The translations under genes and the position numbers were made by a program. The notes under the pieces were generated by a model. The model worked only from the letters and a program-made list of their open reading frames with translations. It ran no database searches and was not told the origin of the DNA. A stretch of DNA of 16,734 nt from JAZNSB01 sp045590955. Lineage in GTDB: Bacteria > Pseudomonadota > Alphaproteobacteria > RF32 > CAG-239. The DNA is taken from positions 1-16,734 of the forward strand of contig JAZNSB010000013.1 in assembly GCA_045590955.1 (NCBI GenBank). The letters run 5' to 3'. Position 1 is the stretch's first letter, and every line of letters begins with the position of its first letter. Shown here one piece after another: positions 6,444-11,910 of this stretch.

Positions 6444-6713
6444 ATGAAAACATTTTGTTATGAGACAAAAGGAGTTTGTTCTACAAAAATTACTTTTAAT
6501 TTGATGGACGGTAAGCTCTATAATTTGCAATTTAATGGCGGATGTATGGGAAATTTACGAGCAATCTCTAAGCTTGTGGAGGGCAGGGAGGCTAAGCAGT
6601 ATATTGAACGATATTCTTATCCTTGTAAGGAAAATGAAACCATTGTTTGGTATGATTATGTAGCGTTTTTTATACCTACTATAGATACCTTCCTGTTCAA
6701 GTTTCCTTTATGA
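6444..6713 (+). pseudogene. Truncated TSCPD-domain gene (broken paralogue of 7690-7953)
   Basis: Residues 1 to about 50 (through FNGGCMGNLRAISKLVEG) match the start of the intact TSCPD-domain protein at 7690-7953. The match then stops. The C-terminal half with the defining TSC-x-DQ motif is missing, replaced by unrelated sequence that ends at 6713. A proper GAGGA site (6432-6436) precedes the ATG, so it may still be translated into an 89-residue hybrid. The foreign part overlaps, in another frame, the remnant of a DUF1566-like gene, so the break looks like a deletion or recombination join. Confidence 0.7.
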
Positions 6714-6871
6714 ATATTGGTAAGGAACATAGGCAGAAAAAGTATTGGGTATGTGATGAACTATCTTTTAGTCAGGTGTTTTGTCTGGACTTTAAGAATG
6801 GAGAATGTGCCCCTCAGATTAAATCTGATAGGTTTTATATTCGTCCGGTTTTGGCTTTAAAAGTGAAGTAG
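6635..6871 (+). pseudogene. Remnant of a DUF1566-like gene (C-terminal part)
   Basis: The frame open from 6635 to 6871 ends with NIGKEHRQKKYW and then YIRPVLALKVK. This matches the C-terminal part of the 3351-4007 protein (KIGKKPRKGYQ and FRPVLKLKVK) in order and spacing. The first half is not recognisable and there is no ribosome-binding site, so I read this as the 3' end of a former paralogue joined to the truncated TSCPD gene. An ATG at 6710 would give a 53-residue peptide. Confidence 0.6.
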
Positions 6872-6880
6872 AATAAAAAA

Positions 6881-6913
6881 GCAGTTCTGATTTTGTATCT
6901 GAGCTGTTTTTTT
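6881..6913 (+). terminator. Intrinsic terminator after the remnant
   Basis: The stem 6882-6891 with 6897-6906 pairs at nine of ten positions and is followed by T7. Confidence 0.85.
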
Positions 6914-6948
6914 ATTTTAAATTTATTGAAAATTTTGTAAAAAACGGT

Positions 6949-6977
6949 TTGACAAAAATGTTTTTTTGTGATATATT
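6949..6977 (+). promoter_or_regulatory. Promoter upstream of the 7095 gene
   Basis: TTGACA (6949-6954) and TATATT (6972-6977) are spaced by 17 bp. It would give a leader of about 110 bases. Confidence 0.7.
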
Positions 6978-7028
6978 TTGTCTAAATCTGAATTATTATA
7001 GATATAGAGCGGGTATTATTGTGGGTAG

Positions 7029-7056
7029 TTCACTTTAGTAGGTTTTATGCTATAAT
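7029..7056 (+). promoter_or_regulatory. Second, extended -10 promoter candidate
   Basis: TGCTATAAT (7048-7056) is an extended -10 element, with TTCACT at 7029-7034 as a weak -35. A transcript from here would start near 7063, inside the following hairpin. Confidence 0.4.
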
Positions 7057-7059
7057 AAT

Positions 7060-7082
7060 TTGGTTTTAATAGTATAAACCAA
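7060..7082 (+). promoter_or_regulatory. Leader hairpin before an A-rich translation start
   Basis: TTGGTTT (7060-7066) pairs with AAACCAA (7076-7082). It is followed by a 12-base A-rich spacer and the ATG at 7095. No Shine-Dalgarno sequence is present; the hairpin may hold the start region open or protect the mRNA end. Confidence 0.4.
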
Positions 7083-7094
7083 AAAAACAAAAAA

Positions 7095-7538
7095 ATGAAA
7101 AGAACTATTGTGGCACTTATGACAGTGCTTTTCTCGGTGATGTTCATTACTGAGGCTGATGCTGGAGTGGGCTTTTTTAACTACGAAAAGAAAGCCCCAA
7201 ACGGAGACAGGGTTGTGATCCATATGTGGAGCAACATCTCTGTCCCAAAGAATTATTTAAATTCTTTGAGCCCGTACACATCAACGAGCGAGCTGATCGC
7301 AGGCTTGGCCTGCGAGCTGTATGAGCACGGGTACAAAGATTCGTTCTCTGTGCGCAGTGCACGCACGGGAGAGTGGTGGCGTGTAGACAAAAAAGACCTC
7401 TGGAAATACAGCCGTGGTCACGGTCGAGGTTATAGCCGAGACTATGAATATGATAACCGAGATCATGGTCACAGTCGAGGACATGGTCACGGTCGAGGAC
7501 GTGGTTGCGGTCGAGGACGTGGTTGCGGCTGTAGGTGA
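7095..7538 (+). CDS. Secreted protein with Gly/His/Arg/Cys-rich repeat tail
   Basis: This 147-residue protein is unrecognised. It starts with a signal peptide (MKRTIVALMTVLFSVMFITE, cleavage after ADA, residue 23). A compact domain follows at 24-104 (GFFNYEKKAPNGDRVVIHMW; SELIAGLACELYEHGY; TGEWWRVDKKDLWKY). Residues 105-147 are almost only Gly, His, Arg, Tyr, Asp and, at the end, Cys (C138, C144, C146). The tail is encoded by 18-bp tandem repeats (7467-7535). His and Cys in a flexible exported tail could bind metal ions; the Arg could bind nucleic acid or acidic polymers. Both are guesses. The start has no Shine-Dalgarno sequence but a hairpin and A-rich leader. Base composition is higher in G+C than in its neighbours, and the gene's first codons match the start of the 8879-9046 lipoprotein gene. 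Confidence 0.65.
   Translation: MKRTIVALMTVLFSVMFITEADAGVGFFNYEKKAPNGDRVVIHMWSNISVPKNYLNSLSPYTSTSELIAGLACELYEHGYKDSFSVRSARTGEWWRVDKKDLWKYSRGHGRGYSRDYEYDNRDHGHSRGHGHGRGRGCGRGRGCGCR
7467..7535 (+). repeat. 18-bp coding tandem repeat
   Basis: Units start at 7467, 7485, 7503 and, incomplete, 7521. Each encodes six residues: GHSRGH, GHGRGR, GCGRGR, then GCGCR. Later units replace His by Cys through CAC to TGC changes. More degenerate copies extend upstream to about 7416. Confidence 0.85.
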
Positions 7539-7539
7539 T

Positions 7540-7573
7540 AAAAAAGGAGAAAGTTTATACTTTCTCCTTTTTT
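7540..7573 (+). terminator. Intrinsic terminator of the 7095 gene
   Basis: GGAGAAAGT (7546-7554) and its complement (7559-7567) flank a TTAT loop; an A6 tract precedes and a T7 run follows. It begins right after the stop codon. Confidence 0.9.
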
Positions 7574-7689
7574 ATTTTAAACGTATTGAAAATTGCAAAT
7601 TCTTGTTGTATCTTGTGGCGCTGTTGTTGGAAAACAATGCAAAAAAGAGTTTGGATAAATATAAGATAAATAAAATTTGGAGACTATTT

Positions 7690-7953
7690 TTGAAGAATTT
7701 TAATTATACAACAGAGGGAGTATGTTCCTCAAAAATCAGTTTTGATATTGATAACGGCAAAATATACAATGTGAATTTTAATGGTGGTTGCGTGGGAAAT
7801 TTGAGGGCTGTGTCAAAACTGGTTGAAGGTGCAGATGCCAAAAAAGTGGCAGATATTTTGCGTGGAAATGATTGCCGTGATAAAGGTACTTCTTGTGCTG
7901 ATCAGTTGGCAAAAGCCATTGATGAAGCATTGCTTGACAGCTTAAAATTTTAA
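7690..7953 (+). CDS. TSCPD domain-containing protein
   Basis: This 87-residue protein matches the small stand-alone TSCPD family (TIGR03905-like). It has YTTEGVCSSKISFD near the start, FNGGCVGNLRAVSKLVEG in the middle and the TSCADQLAKAIDEAL signature at the end, where the family consensus is TSC-P-DQ. The domain is also found at the C terminus of B12-dependent and other ribonucleotide reductases, where its Cys residues are thought to take part in metal binding or redox; the role of the stand-alone form is not established. I choose the TTG at 7690 because GGAG (7679-7682) lies seven bases before it and because the protein then aligns from its first residue with the truncated copy at 6444. Its 3' end overlaps the convergent phosphatase gene by 12 bases. 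Confidence 0.85.
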   Translation: MKNFNYTTEGVCSSKISFDIDNGKIYNVNFNGGCVGNLRAVSKLVEGADAKKVADILRGNDCRDKGTSCADQLAKAIDEALLDSLKF

Positions 7954-8400
7954 ATGCTTTAAAAATGCATCACAACCTTCAACAATATCCCAATAGGTTT
8001 CATCAAAATTGCCGGTGTACCAAGGGTCTTTGATATTGCGGGGCTTATTTGCAAAATCTAATAAGCGGTGAATTTTATTGTCTGTATCAACGCCAACAAT
8101 AGATTGAATGTCCTCAATGTTGCTGTCGTCCATTGCTAAAATATAATCGTAATAAGCATAATCAGATGGCCGAATACGACGAGAGTAATGTTCTTCAAAC
8201 GGCACATGCATAGATTTCAATATCTCACGCGTGCCATGATGAATGCCGGCATGACACATCTCATTGTAACTTTCAGTTGCAGCAGAATCAATTTCAAACT
8301 GATCAGACAAACCGCGCTTCTCAACCATTTGCTTAAAAACAAACTGAGCCATCGGCGACCGACATATATTTCCCAAACACACAAATAAAACTTTAATCAT
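7942..8400 (-). CDS. Low-molecular-weight protein-tyrosine phosphatase
   Basis: The 152-residue protein carries the P-loop CLGNICRSP (8-16), with nucleophile Cys8 and phosphate-binding Arg14, and the general-acid loop DPWYTG (125-130). Length and layout are standard for the LMW-PTP family. It dephosphorylates phosphotyrosine in the cytoplasm; bacterial members often counteract tyrosine kinases of polysaccharide export, but no such kinase is nearby. The ATG at 8400 overlaps the end of the upstream pyrophosphatase-like gene by eight bases (8393-8400), and AAGGA lies six to seven bases before it, so the two are translationally coupled. Confidence 0.93.
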   Translation of the reverse strand: MIKVLFVCLGNICRSPMAQFVFKQMVEKRGLSDQFEIDSAATESYNEMCHAGIHHGTREILKSMHVPFEEHYSRRIRPSDYAYYDYILAMDDSNIEDIQSIVGVDTDNKIHRLLDFANKPRNIKDPWYTGNFDETYWDIVEGCDAFLKHLKF

Positions 8401-8755
8401 TGTTGTTCCTTTTAATGGTATGTTCAAACCATTGTTCTTGAAAATGTGTTTGTTCTTCTATTTGTTCGTTGGAAAGAGAGAGGTTTTGGGGAACAACAAT
8501 TAATTTATCATCATTATCATTTCTGCGTTGTATTACGGCAATACATGTTCCGGTAAATTCTTTGAGAGGTGTATTAATTCCTAAAATATAGGCGTCTAAT
8601 TCTTCTGCGTCTCCGGAAATGGTGTTGGGTATAAAACCGTAATTTACAGGGTATTCAAATCCATATTTTGGGTGTTTTGAACCAAGAGGTCTGTCTATAG
8701 TAACAGATACGGTTTGGTTTATATAATCTGGTGCTTTACATTTGTGTTTGATCAT
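8393..8755 (-). CDS. Short inorganic-pyrophosphatase-like protein
   Basis: At 120 residues this is shorter than classical soluble pyrophosphatases (about 175). It retains VTIDRPLGSKHPKYGFEYPV (18-37), NYGFIPNTI (38-46) and GDAEELDAYILG (48-59), which corresponds to the metal-binding D-G-D-x-x-D block, here with the second Asp replaced by Glu. Phe104-Gln-Glu-Gln-Trp-Phe near the end is typical of the small family annotated as inorganic pyrophosphatase in Firmicutes and others. Hydrolysis of PPi or a related phosphoanhydride is therefore likely but not certain. The start follows AGGA at seven to eight bases. It forms a two-gene operon with the downstream tyrosine phosphatase. Confidence 0.8.
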   Translation of the reverse strand: MIKHKCKAPDYINQTVSVTIDRPLGSKHPKYGFEYPVNYGFIPNTISGDAEELDAYILGINTPLKEFTGTCIAVIQRRNDNDDKLIVVPQNLSLSNEQIEEQTHFQEQWFEHTIKRNNND

Positions 8756-8846
8756 TTGTTGTTCCTGCCTTGTTTGATATAAAGTAGCAAATTATTTATT
8801 AAAATTAAATAAACAGATTGGTTTATAAGAGTGATTTTAAAAGGAC

Positions 8847-8876
8847 AACACGGAGGAATTTTTATCCTCCGTGTTT
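8847..8876 (-). terminator. Terminator of the 8879-9046 gene
   Basis: A perfect 10-bp GC-rich stem (8848-8857 with 8865-8874) lies just after the stop on the minus strand and is followed there by TTGTCCTTTT. Confidence 0.8.
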
Positions 8877-8878
8877 GA

Positions 8879-9046
8879 TTATTTGTCCATCTCTCTGAAT
8901 GTCAAGATCCAGAAGATGGCAGCTATGGCAATGGCTCCAATAATGACGCCGTCATTGCATTCACACTGAGTTTCGGCGTTATTGCAACCTACCAGTGCAG
9001 TAGACAGCAACAAGGTTGCAAATAGCGACACAATAGTTCTTTTCAT
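8879..9046 (-). CDS. Very small putative lipoprotein with membrane helix
   Basis: This 55-residue protein begins MKRTIVSLFATLLLSTALVGC, a lipoprotein signal with lipobox LVGC (modified Cys21). A Cys-containing linker follows (NNAETQCECNDG), then a single hydrophobic helix (about 33-49, GVIIGAIAIAAIFWILTF) and a short charged end. The plan repeats that of the 133-residue lipoprotein at 5891-6292, but the central domain is missing. Small lysis or entericidin-like lipoproteins look similar, yet usually lack the C-terminal helix. The frame is open further upstream to 9085; I choose the ATG at 9046 because the signal peptide starts there and the promoter lies at 9076-9104. There is no Shine-Dalgarno sequence. 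Confidence 0.6.
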   Translation of the reverse strand: MKRTIVSLFATLLLSTALVGCNNAETQCECNDGVIIGAIAIAAIFWILTFREMDK

Positions 9047-9075
9047 AATTTTTGTTTTATAGGTTTTACGAGTAG

Positions 9076-9104
9076 AATGTATCAAAAAATTGAATTTTTG
9101 TCAA
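9076..9104 (-). promoter_or_regulatory. Promoter of the 8879-9046 gene
   Basis: On the minus strand TTGACA (9099-9104) and TACATT (9076-9081) are spaced by 17 bp. The -35 box lies only 8 bases from that of the opposite promoter. Confidence 0.65.
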
Positions 9105-9112
9105 TAAAATGT

Positions 9113-9141
9113 TTGACATAAATGACAAAAAATGGTATAAA
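9113..9141 (+). promoter_or_regulatory. Promoter of the 9183 gene
   Basis: TTGACA (9113-9118) and TATAAA (9136-9141) are spaced by 17 bp, giving a leader of about 35 bases. Confidence 0.65.
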
Positions 9142-9182
9142 GATAACGAAAGATATTTTATTAACCTTAAATATAATAGATT

Positions 9183-9386
9183 ATGATGTACAGAGTGATT
9201 GAGCGTTATGCTCAGAAAGGCGAGACCGTTACCAGTATTAAACCTGCAACCTCTTATGTTAGGGTGGCAGGAAAGTTAAGGAGAGCCTATGATGGCTTTC
9301 TGGTAAACGGAAAATCTTTTGTTGCAAAATATTCTCTCAGAGAGTATGACAAAAGTGAGTTTGCCGAAATAATTCAGCATGACTAA
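9183..9386 (+). CDS. Small protein of unknown function
   Basis: I do not recognise this 67-residue protein. It is basic in the first two thirds (RVIERYAQKGE, RVAGKLRRAYDGFLVNGKSFVAKY) and ends with EFAEIIQHD. No signal peptide, membrane helix or Cys is present, so it is probably cytoplasmic. Tandem ATG codons at 9183 and 9186 lack a Shine-Dalgarno sequence. A well-formed promoter 40 bases upstream and a terminator 25 bases downstream support a real, single-gene transcript. Confidence 0.6.
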   Translation: MMYRVIERYAQKGETVTSIKPATSYVRVAGKLRRAYDGFLVNGKSFVAKYSLREYDKSEFAEIIQHD

Positions 9387-9410
9387 GGCTATAATTGCCA
9401 GTTTTCTAAG

Positions 9411-9438
9411 AAAGGGGGTACATGAAGTAACCCCTTTT
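9411..9438 (+). terminator. Terminator of the 9183 gene
   Basis: AAAGGGG pairs with CCCCTTT, with TAC and GTA pairing inside beyond one mismatch; TTTTTATTT follows. Confidence 0.85.
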
Positions 9439-9463
9439 TATTTATGAAAAATAATAAAAAAAA

Positions 9464-9485
9464 CACCCCAAAATTTTTTGGGGTG
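9464..9485 (-). terminator. Terminator of the SUKH operon
   Basis: CACCCCAAAA (9464-9473) is exactly complementary to 9476-9485. On the minus strand an uninterrupted T8 run follows. Confidence 0.9.
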
Positions 9486-9514
9486 CGTTGAAGATTAAGG
9501 TTTTTTGGTTAGGG

Positions 9515-9910
9515 TTAGGTGAGCATATAAGCGAGCGCTCCTTCAAGTGAAGAATAGCTGGCCAGTAGCTCATTAGCATCATCTACAATTTCAAACAATT
9601 GTTTTTCAAAATTGTAGGTTAGAATATCAGAGAATGAGTTTTCTCCAAGGACAACACGGTTTCCGGCACATTCTCTGTTTTTCATCAAAACAGAAGGAAA
9701 TGCTTGTCGTTCACCTGTGGTATAAATGGCGTAAATTGTTACGCTATCTCCTCTGATACCATTTGCTGCCTCTTGGCATAAAGCTACAAACTCTTTGGGT
9801 AATCTAAACATTGTGTTCTTTGCCCAAAATTTCTCTAACTCTTTTTTTGTAATTGGGTTTCCCCAACTGAAATGCCTGTGTTTAAACAGGTCTAAAACAG
9901 CTTTCTTCAT
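9515..9910 (-). CDS. SUKH (SMI1/KNR4) family protein, second copy
   Basis: This 131-residue protein follows the SUKH pattern: a helical start, FRLPKEFVALCQEAANGIRG (35-54, the 'LP-x-x-[FY]-x-x-F-x-x-x-NG' core), SVTIYAIY (56-63), then GENSFSDILTYNFEKQLFEIVD (88-109) and a closing helix with ALAYML. SUKH proteins include yeast Smi1/Knr4 and many bacterial immunity proteins that neutralise nuclease and other polymorphic toxins. The neighbouring gene at 10005-10418 is a diverged homologue with the same ending (NAVAYMFL). The two lie 94 bases apart, and this one has its own promoter (9948-9976). No Shine-Dalgarno sequence precedes the ATG. Confidence 0.7.
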   Translation of the reverse strand: MKKAVLDLFKHRHFSWGNPITKKELEKFWAKNTMFRLPKEFVALCQEAANGIRGDSVTIYAIYTTGERQAFPSVLMKNRECAGNRVVLGENSFSDILTYNFEKQLFEIVDDANELLASYSSLEGALAYMLT

Positions 9911-9947
9911 CTTTATAATAGTATAAATGTAATTTGTCGCAAAAGGG

Positions 9948-9976
9948 AATATACTATTTTTGTCTAATTAAGTCAA
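9948..9976 (-). promoter_or_regulatory. Promoter of the second SUKH gene
   Basis: On the minus strand TTGACT (9971-9976) and TATATT (9948-9953) are spaced by 17 bp. Confidence 0.65.
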
Positions 9977-10004
9977 TATGTTTTTTGCGTAAAATGTGCT
10001 TTTT

Positions 10005-10418
10005 TTATAAAAACATGTATGCAACAGCGTTTGCAATTTTACTGAAGCTGACAATTACAACGTTATCTGTTTTGTCTCTGAGTTGATATTGCTGAGATAT
10101 GTTGTCATATACCAGATAATCAAAATGAGTGTGTCCTAAAATGCTGATATATTGTTTATCGGCACGGTCAAGAGAGCTGTTTGTTGTAACGGCATTGGTA
10201 AAAACTCCGGTATAATCTTCAGCAAAAACACCGTAAAGCTCTGAAGTCTCATTTTTTATGCCATTGATATATTTGATAAACAGAAAATAATCTTCAGGAA
10301 AGACTGCTAATTGGTTCTGTGATAAAAATTCTCTGGCTTTGATGTTGTCATATACATTAGCCGGTTGGTTGCAATCAATGTTTTTGCCAGATTTTAACTG
10401 TTCAATAATTTCTTTCAT
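10005..10418 (-). CDS. SUKH (SMI1/KNR4, YrhA-like) family protein, first copy
   Basis: The 137-residue protein shows AVFPEDYFLFIKYINGIKNE (38-57), ELYGVF (60-65), ISILGHTHFDYLVYDNISQQYQLRDKT in the second half and a closing helix with NAVAYMFL. This is the YrhA-like layout of the SUKH superfamily (for example LGRTxxDYLVYN-x-x-x-x-x-YQLRD). A binding or immunity role is likely from family knowledge; the partner is unknown. Its ATG follows the stop of the 435-codon gene after only two bases, and its AGGAAG ribosome-binding site lies inside the last codons of that gene, so the two are translationally coupled. This coupling is the main reason to suspect a toxin-immunity pair. Confidence 0.78.
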   Translation of the reverse strand: MKEIIEQLKSGKNIDCNQPANVYDNIKAREFLSQNQLAVFPEDYFLFIKYINGIKNETSELYGVFAEDYTGVFTNAVTTNSSLDRADKQYISILGHTHFDYLVYDNISQQYQLRDKTDNVVIVSFSKIANAVAYMFL

Positions 10419-10420
10419 GT

Positions 10421-11728
10421 TTAAATTCTTCCTGTTGATCTTTGTCTTGGTTGTTGATTTGTTTGTTCATTGGGTTTTGCTGTTTTGGGAATATAAACCG
10501 TTTCTAATCCAGCCAGAATGAACGGGGTTTGGGTTTTGTCATCACTTGTTGTTTCTAAGCGGTAGCAAATGTTATCGGCATTGATGTCTACAGAGTGTTC
10601 AAAACCATATTTATGTTTGTCTACGTCTTCGTTGTGGTTTATTTGTTTGGCAACAATAATTCCGTTTTCAAGTTTATAAAAGTCAATGCATATTGCCAAA
10701 TTTTCCGGTCCGTTGGTTTCTTGAGGATTTTGAGCAAAAAAGTATTCATTGTCTTTAATATGTTGCTTATGATGAATGGTTATTATGGGGACAATTCCGG
10801 TATATTTATTTTTTTGGGCGATATCCAGAGGTAAATATACGCTGTGTTCTTTTTCCATGTGCTTATGTAAAGTCTCTATGTATTCTTGACTAACCCCATG
10901 GTCAAGCAAGAACATCATTAGAAACGCTCTTTTTTGTGGATTATCCAAAATATCTTGGACAAATTGTTGTTTAACAGATTGTCTGCGTTTGCCGTCTATT
11001 TCTTCAAATGAAAGGGGATGTCCGGCATGAGGTTCTCTCTTGGGATTTTTTTCTTTATATAAAATATGGGCAACATCAAAGATGGTAAGTTTTTCTATAA
11101 CATCTTGCGGAATTTTTTGGTTGCTGATTGCCTGTTTTATAGGTTCTATGAGCTCACTTGTTCTGGAAAAAATTTTTAGAGCTTTAATAAAGTCAACATC
11201 GTCCCAATTAAAATATTTTGAAAATTTAGGGGTTGGTCTTTTTTCTAACGGTGTTGCTTTAAAACCTATATATTCTTTTGAATATCCGGTTGTTGCCGGA
11301 TTATCTTCGGCAAAATTAAAAGAACCGTGAAAAGCTGCTCTTATGGCAATTTGTTGGTTATAATTACGGTGTTCTTTTATAAAATATGTTATTTTTTTGT
11401 TATGGGCTTTAAGCAGTTCATTAATTTCTTCTGCTGTTTGAAGTGATGGTGATCTCTTAAATTCAGATAAAATATCCTCAATCATCAGTCTTTCAATAAT
11501 TTTTGCTTTGTCAAGGTCAGATATTTTTCTTTCCGGACTGATATTGTGTTTTTTTATCTGGTTGTGTGCAGTATAATTTGCACAATGATGACCTTCTATA
11601 AAAAATGGCAAACTTTCATCGTTGTTTTCTATTAATTTGTGCAGATATTTACATGCGTTGATTTTTATTTCAAGCGGACTAAGTCTTCGTCTTCTTGGCT
11701 TTTGTGGTTCTATATCGGGATTTATCAT
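10421..11728 (-). CDS. Putative HNH-like protein, possible toxin or nuclease
   Basis: This 435-residue protein is not a family I can name. It opens with a basic stretch (PQKPRRRRLSPLEIKINACKYL). Residues 35-50 contain FFIEGHHCANYTAHN, and long helical regions follow. Residues 305-366 hold NKYTGIVPIITIHHKQHIKD, then GPENLAICIDF and KQINH. This His-His, Asn, His series with the ENL element resembles the beta-beta-alpha-metal fold of HNH nucleases, by motif only. The C terminus is Gln- and Arg-rich. No signal peptide or secretion domain is visible. A clear promoter (11759-11787) and an AGGA site eight bases before the ATG support the start. Two SUKH genes follow; the first overlaps its translation stop region. 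Together they suggest a toxin with immunity proteins, or a nuclease-based defence locus. Other readings, such as a large unknown housekeeping protein, remain open. Confidence 0.55.
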   Translation of the reverse strand: MINPDIEPQKPRRRRLSPLEIKINACKYLHKLIENNDESLPFFIEGHHCANYTAHNQIKKHNISPERKISDLDKAKIIERLMIEDILSEFKRSPSLQTAEEINELLKAHNKKITYFIKEHRNYNQQIAIRAAFHGSFNFAEDNPATTGYSKEYIGFKATPLEKRPTPKFSKYFNWDDVDFIKALKIFSRTSELIEPIKQAISNQKIPQDVIEKLTIFDVAHILYKEKNPKREPHAGHPLSFEEIDGKRRQSVKQQFVQDILDNPQKRAFLMMFLLDHGVSQEYIETLHKHMEKEHSVYLPLDIAQKNKYTGIVPIITIHHKQHIKDNEYFFAQNPQETNGPENLAICIDFYKLENGIIVAKQINHNEDVDKHKYGFEHSVDINADNICYRLETTSDDKTQTPFILAGLETVYIPKTAKPNEQTNQQPRQRSTGRI

Positions 11729-11758
11729 GCTTTTATCCTAAAACTTATTTGTGTTTGT

Positions 11759-11787
11759 ATTATACGCTTATTTTTTGAAATTTTCAA
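11759..11787 (-). promoter_or_regulatory. Promoter of the HNH-SUKH operon
   Basis: On the minus strand TTGAAA (11782-11787) and TATAAT (11759-11764) are spaced by 17 bp, near consensus. Confidence 0.75.
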
Positions 11788-11855
11788 ATATAAATTTTAT
11801 GCTTGACATTAAAAGTTTGTGATGATTTTATGTTGACGATAATTTTATGTTATCA

Positions 11856-11905
11856 AATGTGGATTTAACCTAAATTGTCCCACAAAAGAGGACTAAATAA
11901 GGAGG
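11856..11905 (+). promoter_or_regulatory. SAM-II riboswitch
   Basis: The sequence follows the SAM-II pattern: P1 is TGTGG (11858-11862) with CCACA (11880-11884). The P1 loop begins ATTTAACC, the conserved string of this class, followed by TTG. The 3' part has GACTAAATAAGG. The pseudoknot can form between GTC (11877-11879) and GAC (11891-11893), and between CCT (11870-11872) and AGG of the ribosome-binding site. The Shine-Dalgarno sequence of metK (AAGGAGG) therefore lies in the pseudoknot, as expected for SAM-dependent blocking of translation. A -10-like GATAAT at 11838-11843 would start the RNA just upstream. Confidence 0.8.
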
Positions 11906-11910
11906 AAAAT

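Noticed and set aside
7281..7490. Antisense reading frames across the repeat-tail gene
   Set aside because: They arise from the biased composition of the repeats and have no start signals.
7467..7535. CRISPR-like array
   Set aside because: The units are contiguous, without spacers, and stay in frame with a protein.
7414..7689. Long N-terminal extension of the TSCPD protein beginning inside the repeat-tail gene
   Set aside because: That frame is an out-of-phase reading of the 18-bp repeats and passes through a strong terminator; the TTG at 7690 has a proper ribosome-binding site.
9172..9177. TATAAT immediately before the 9183 start as a promoter for leaderless mRNA
   Set aside because: It lies only five bases before the ATG, and a better-spaced TTGACA/TATAAA pair exists upstream.
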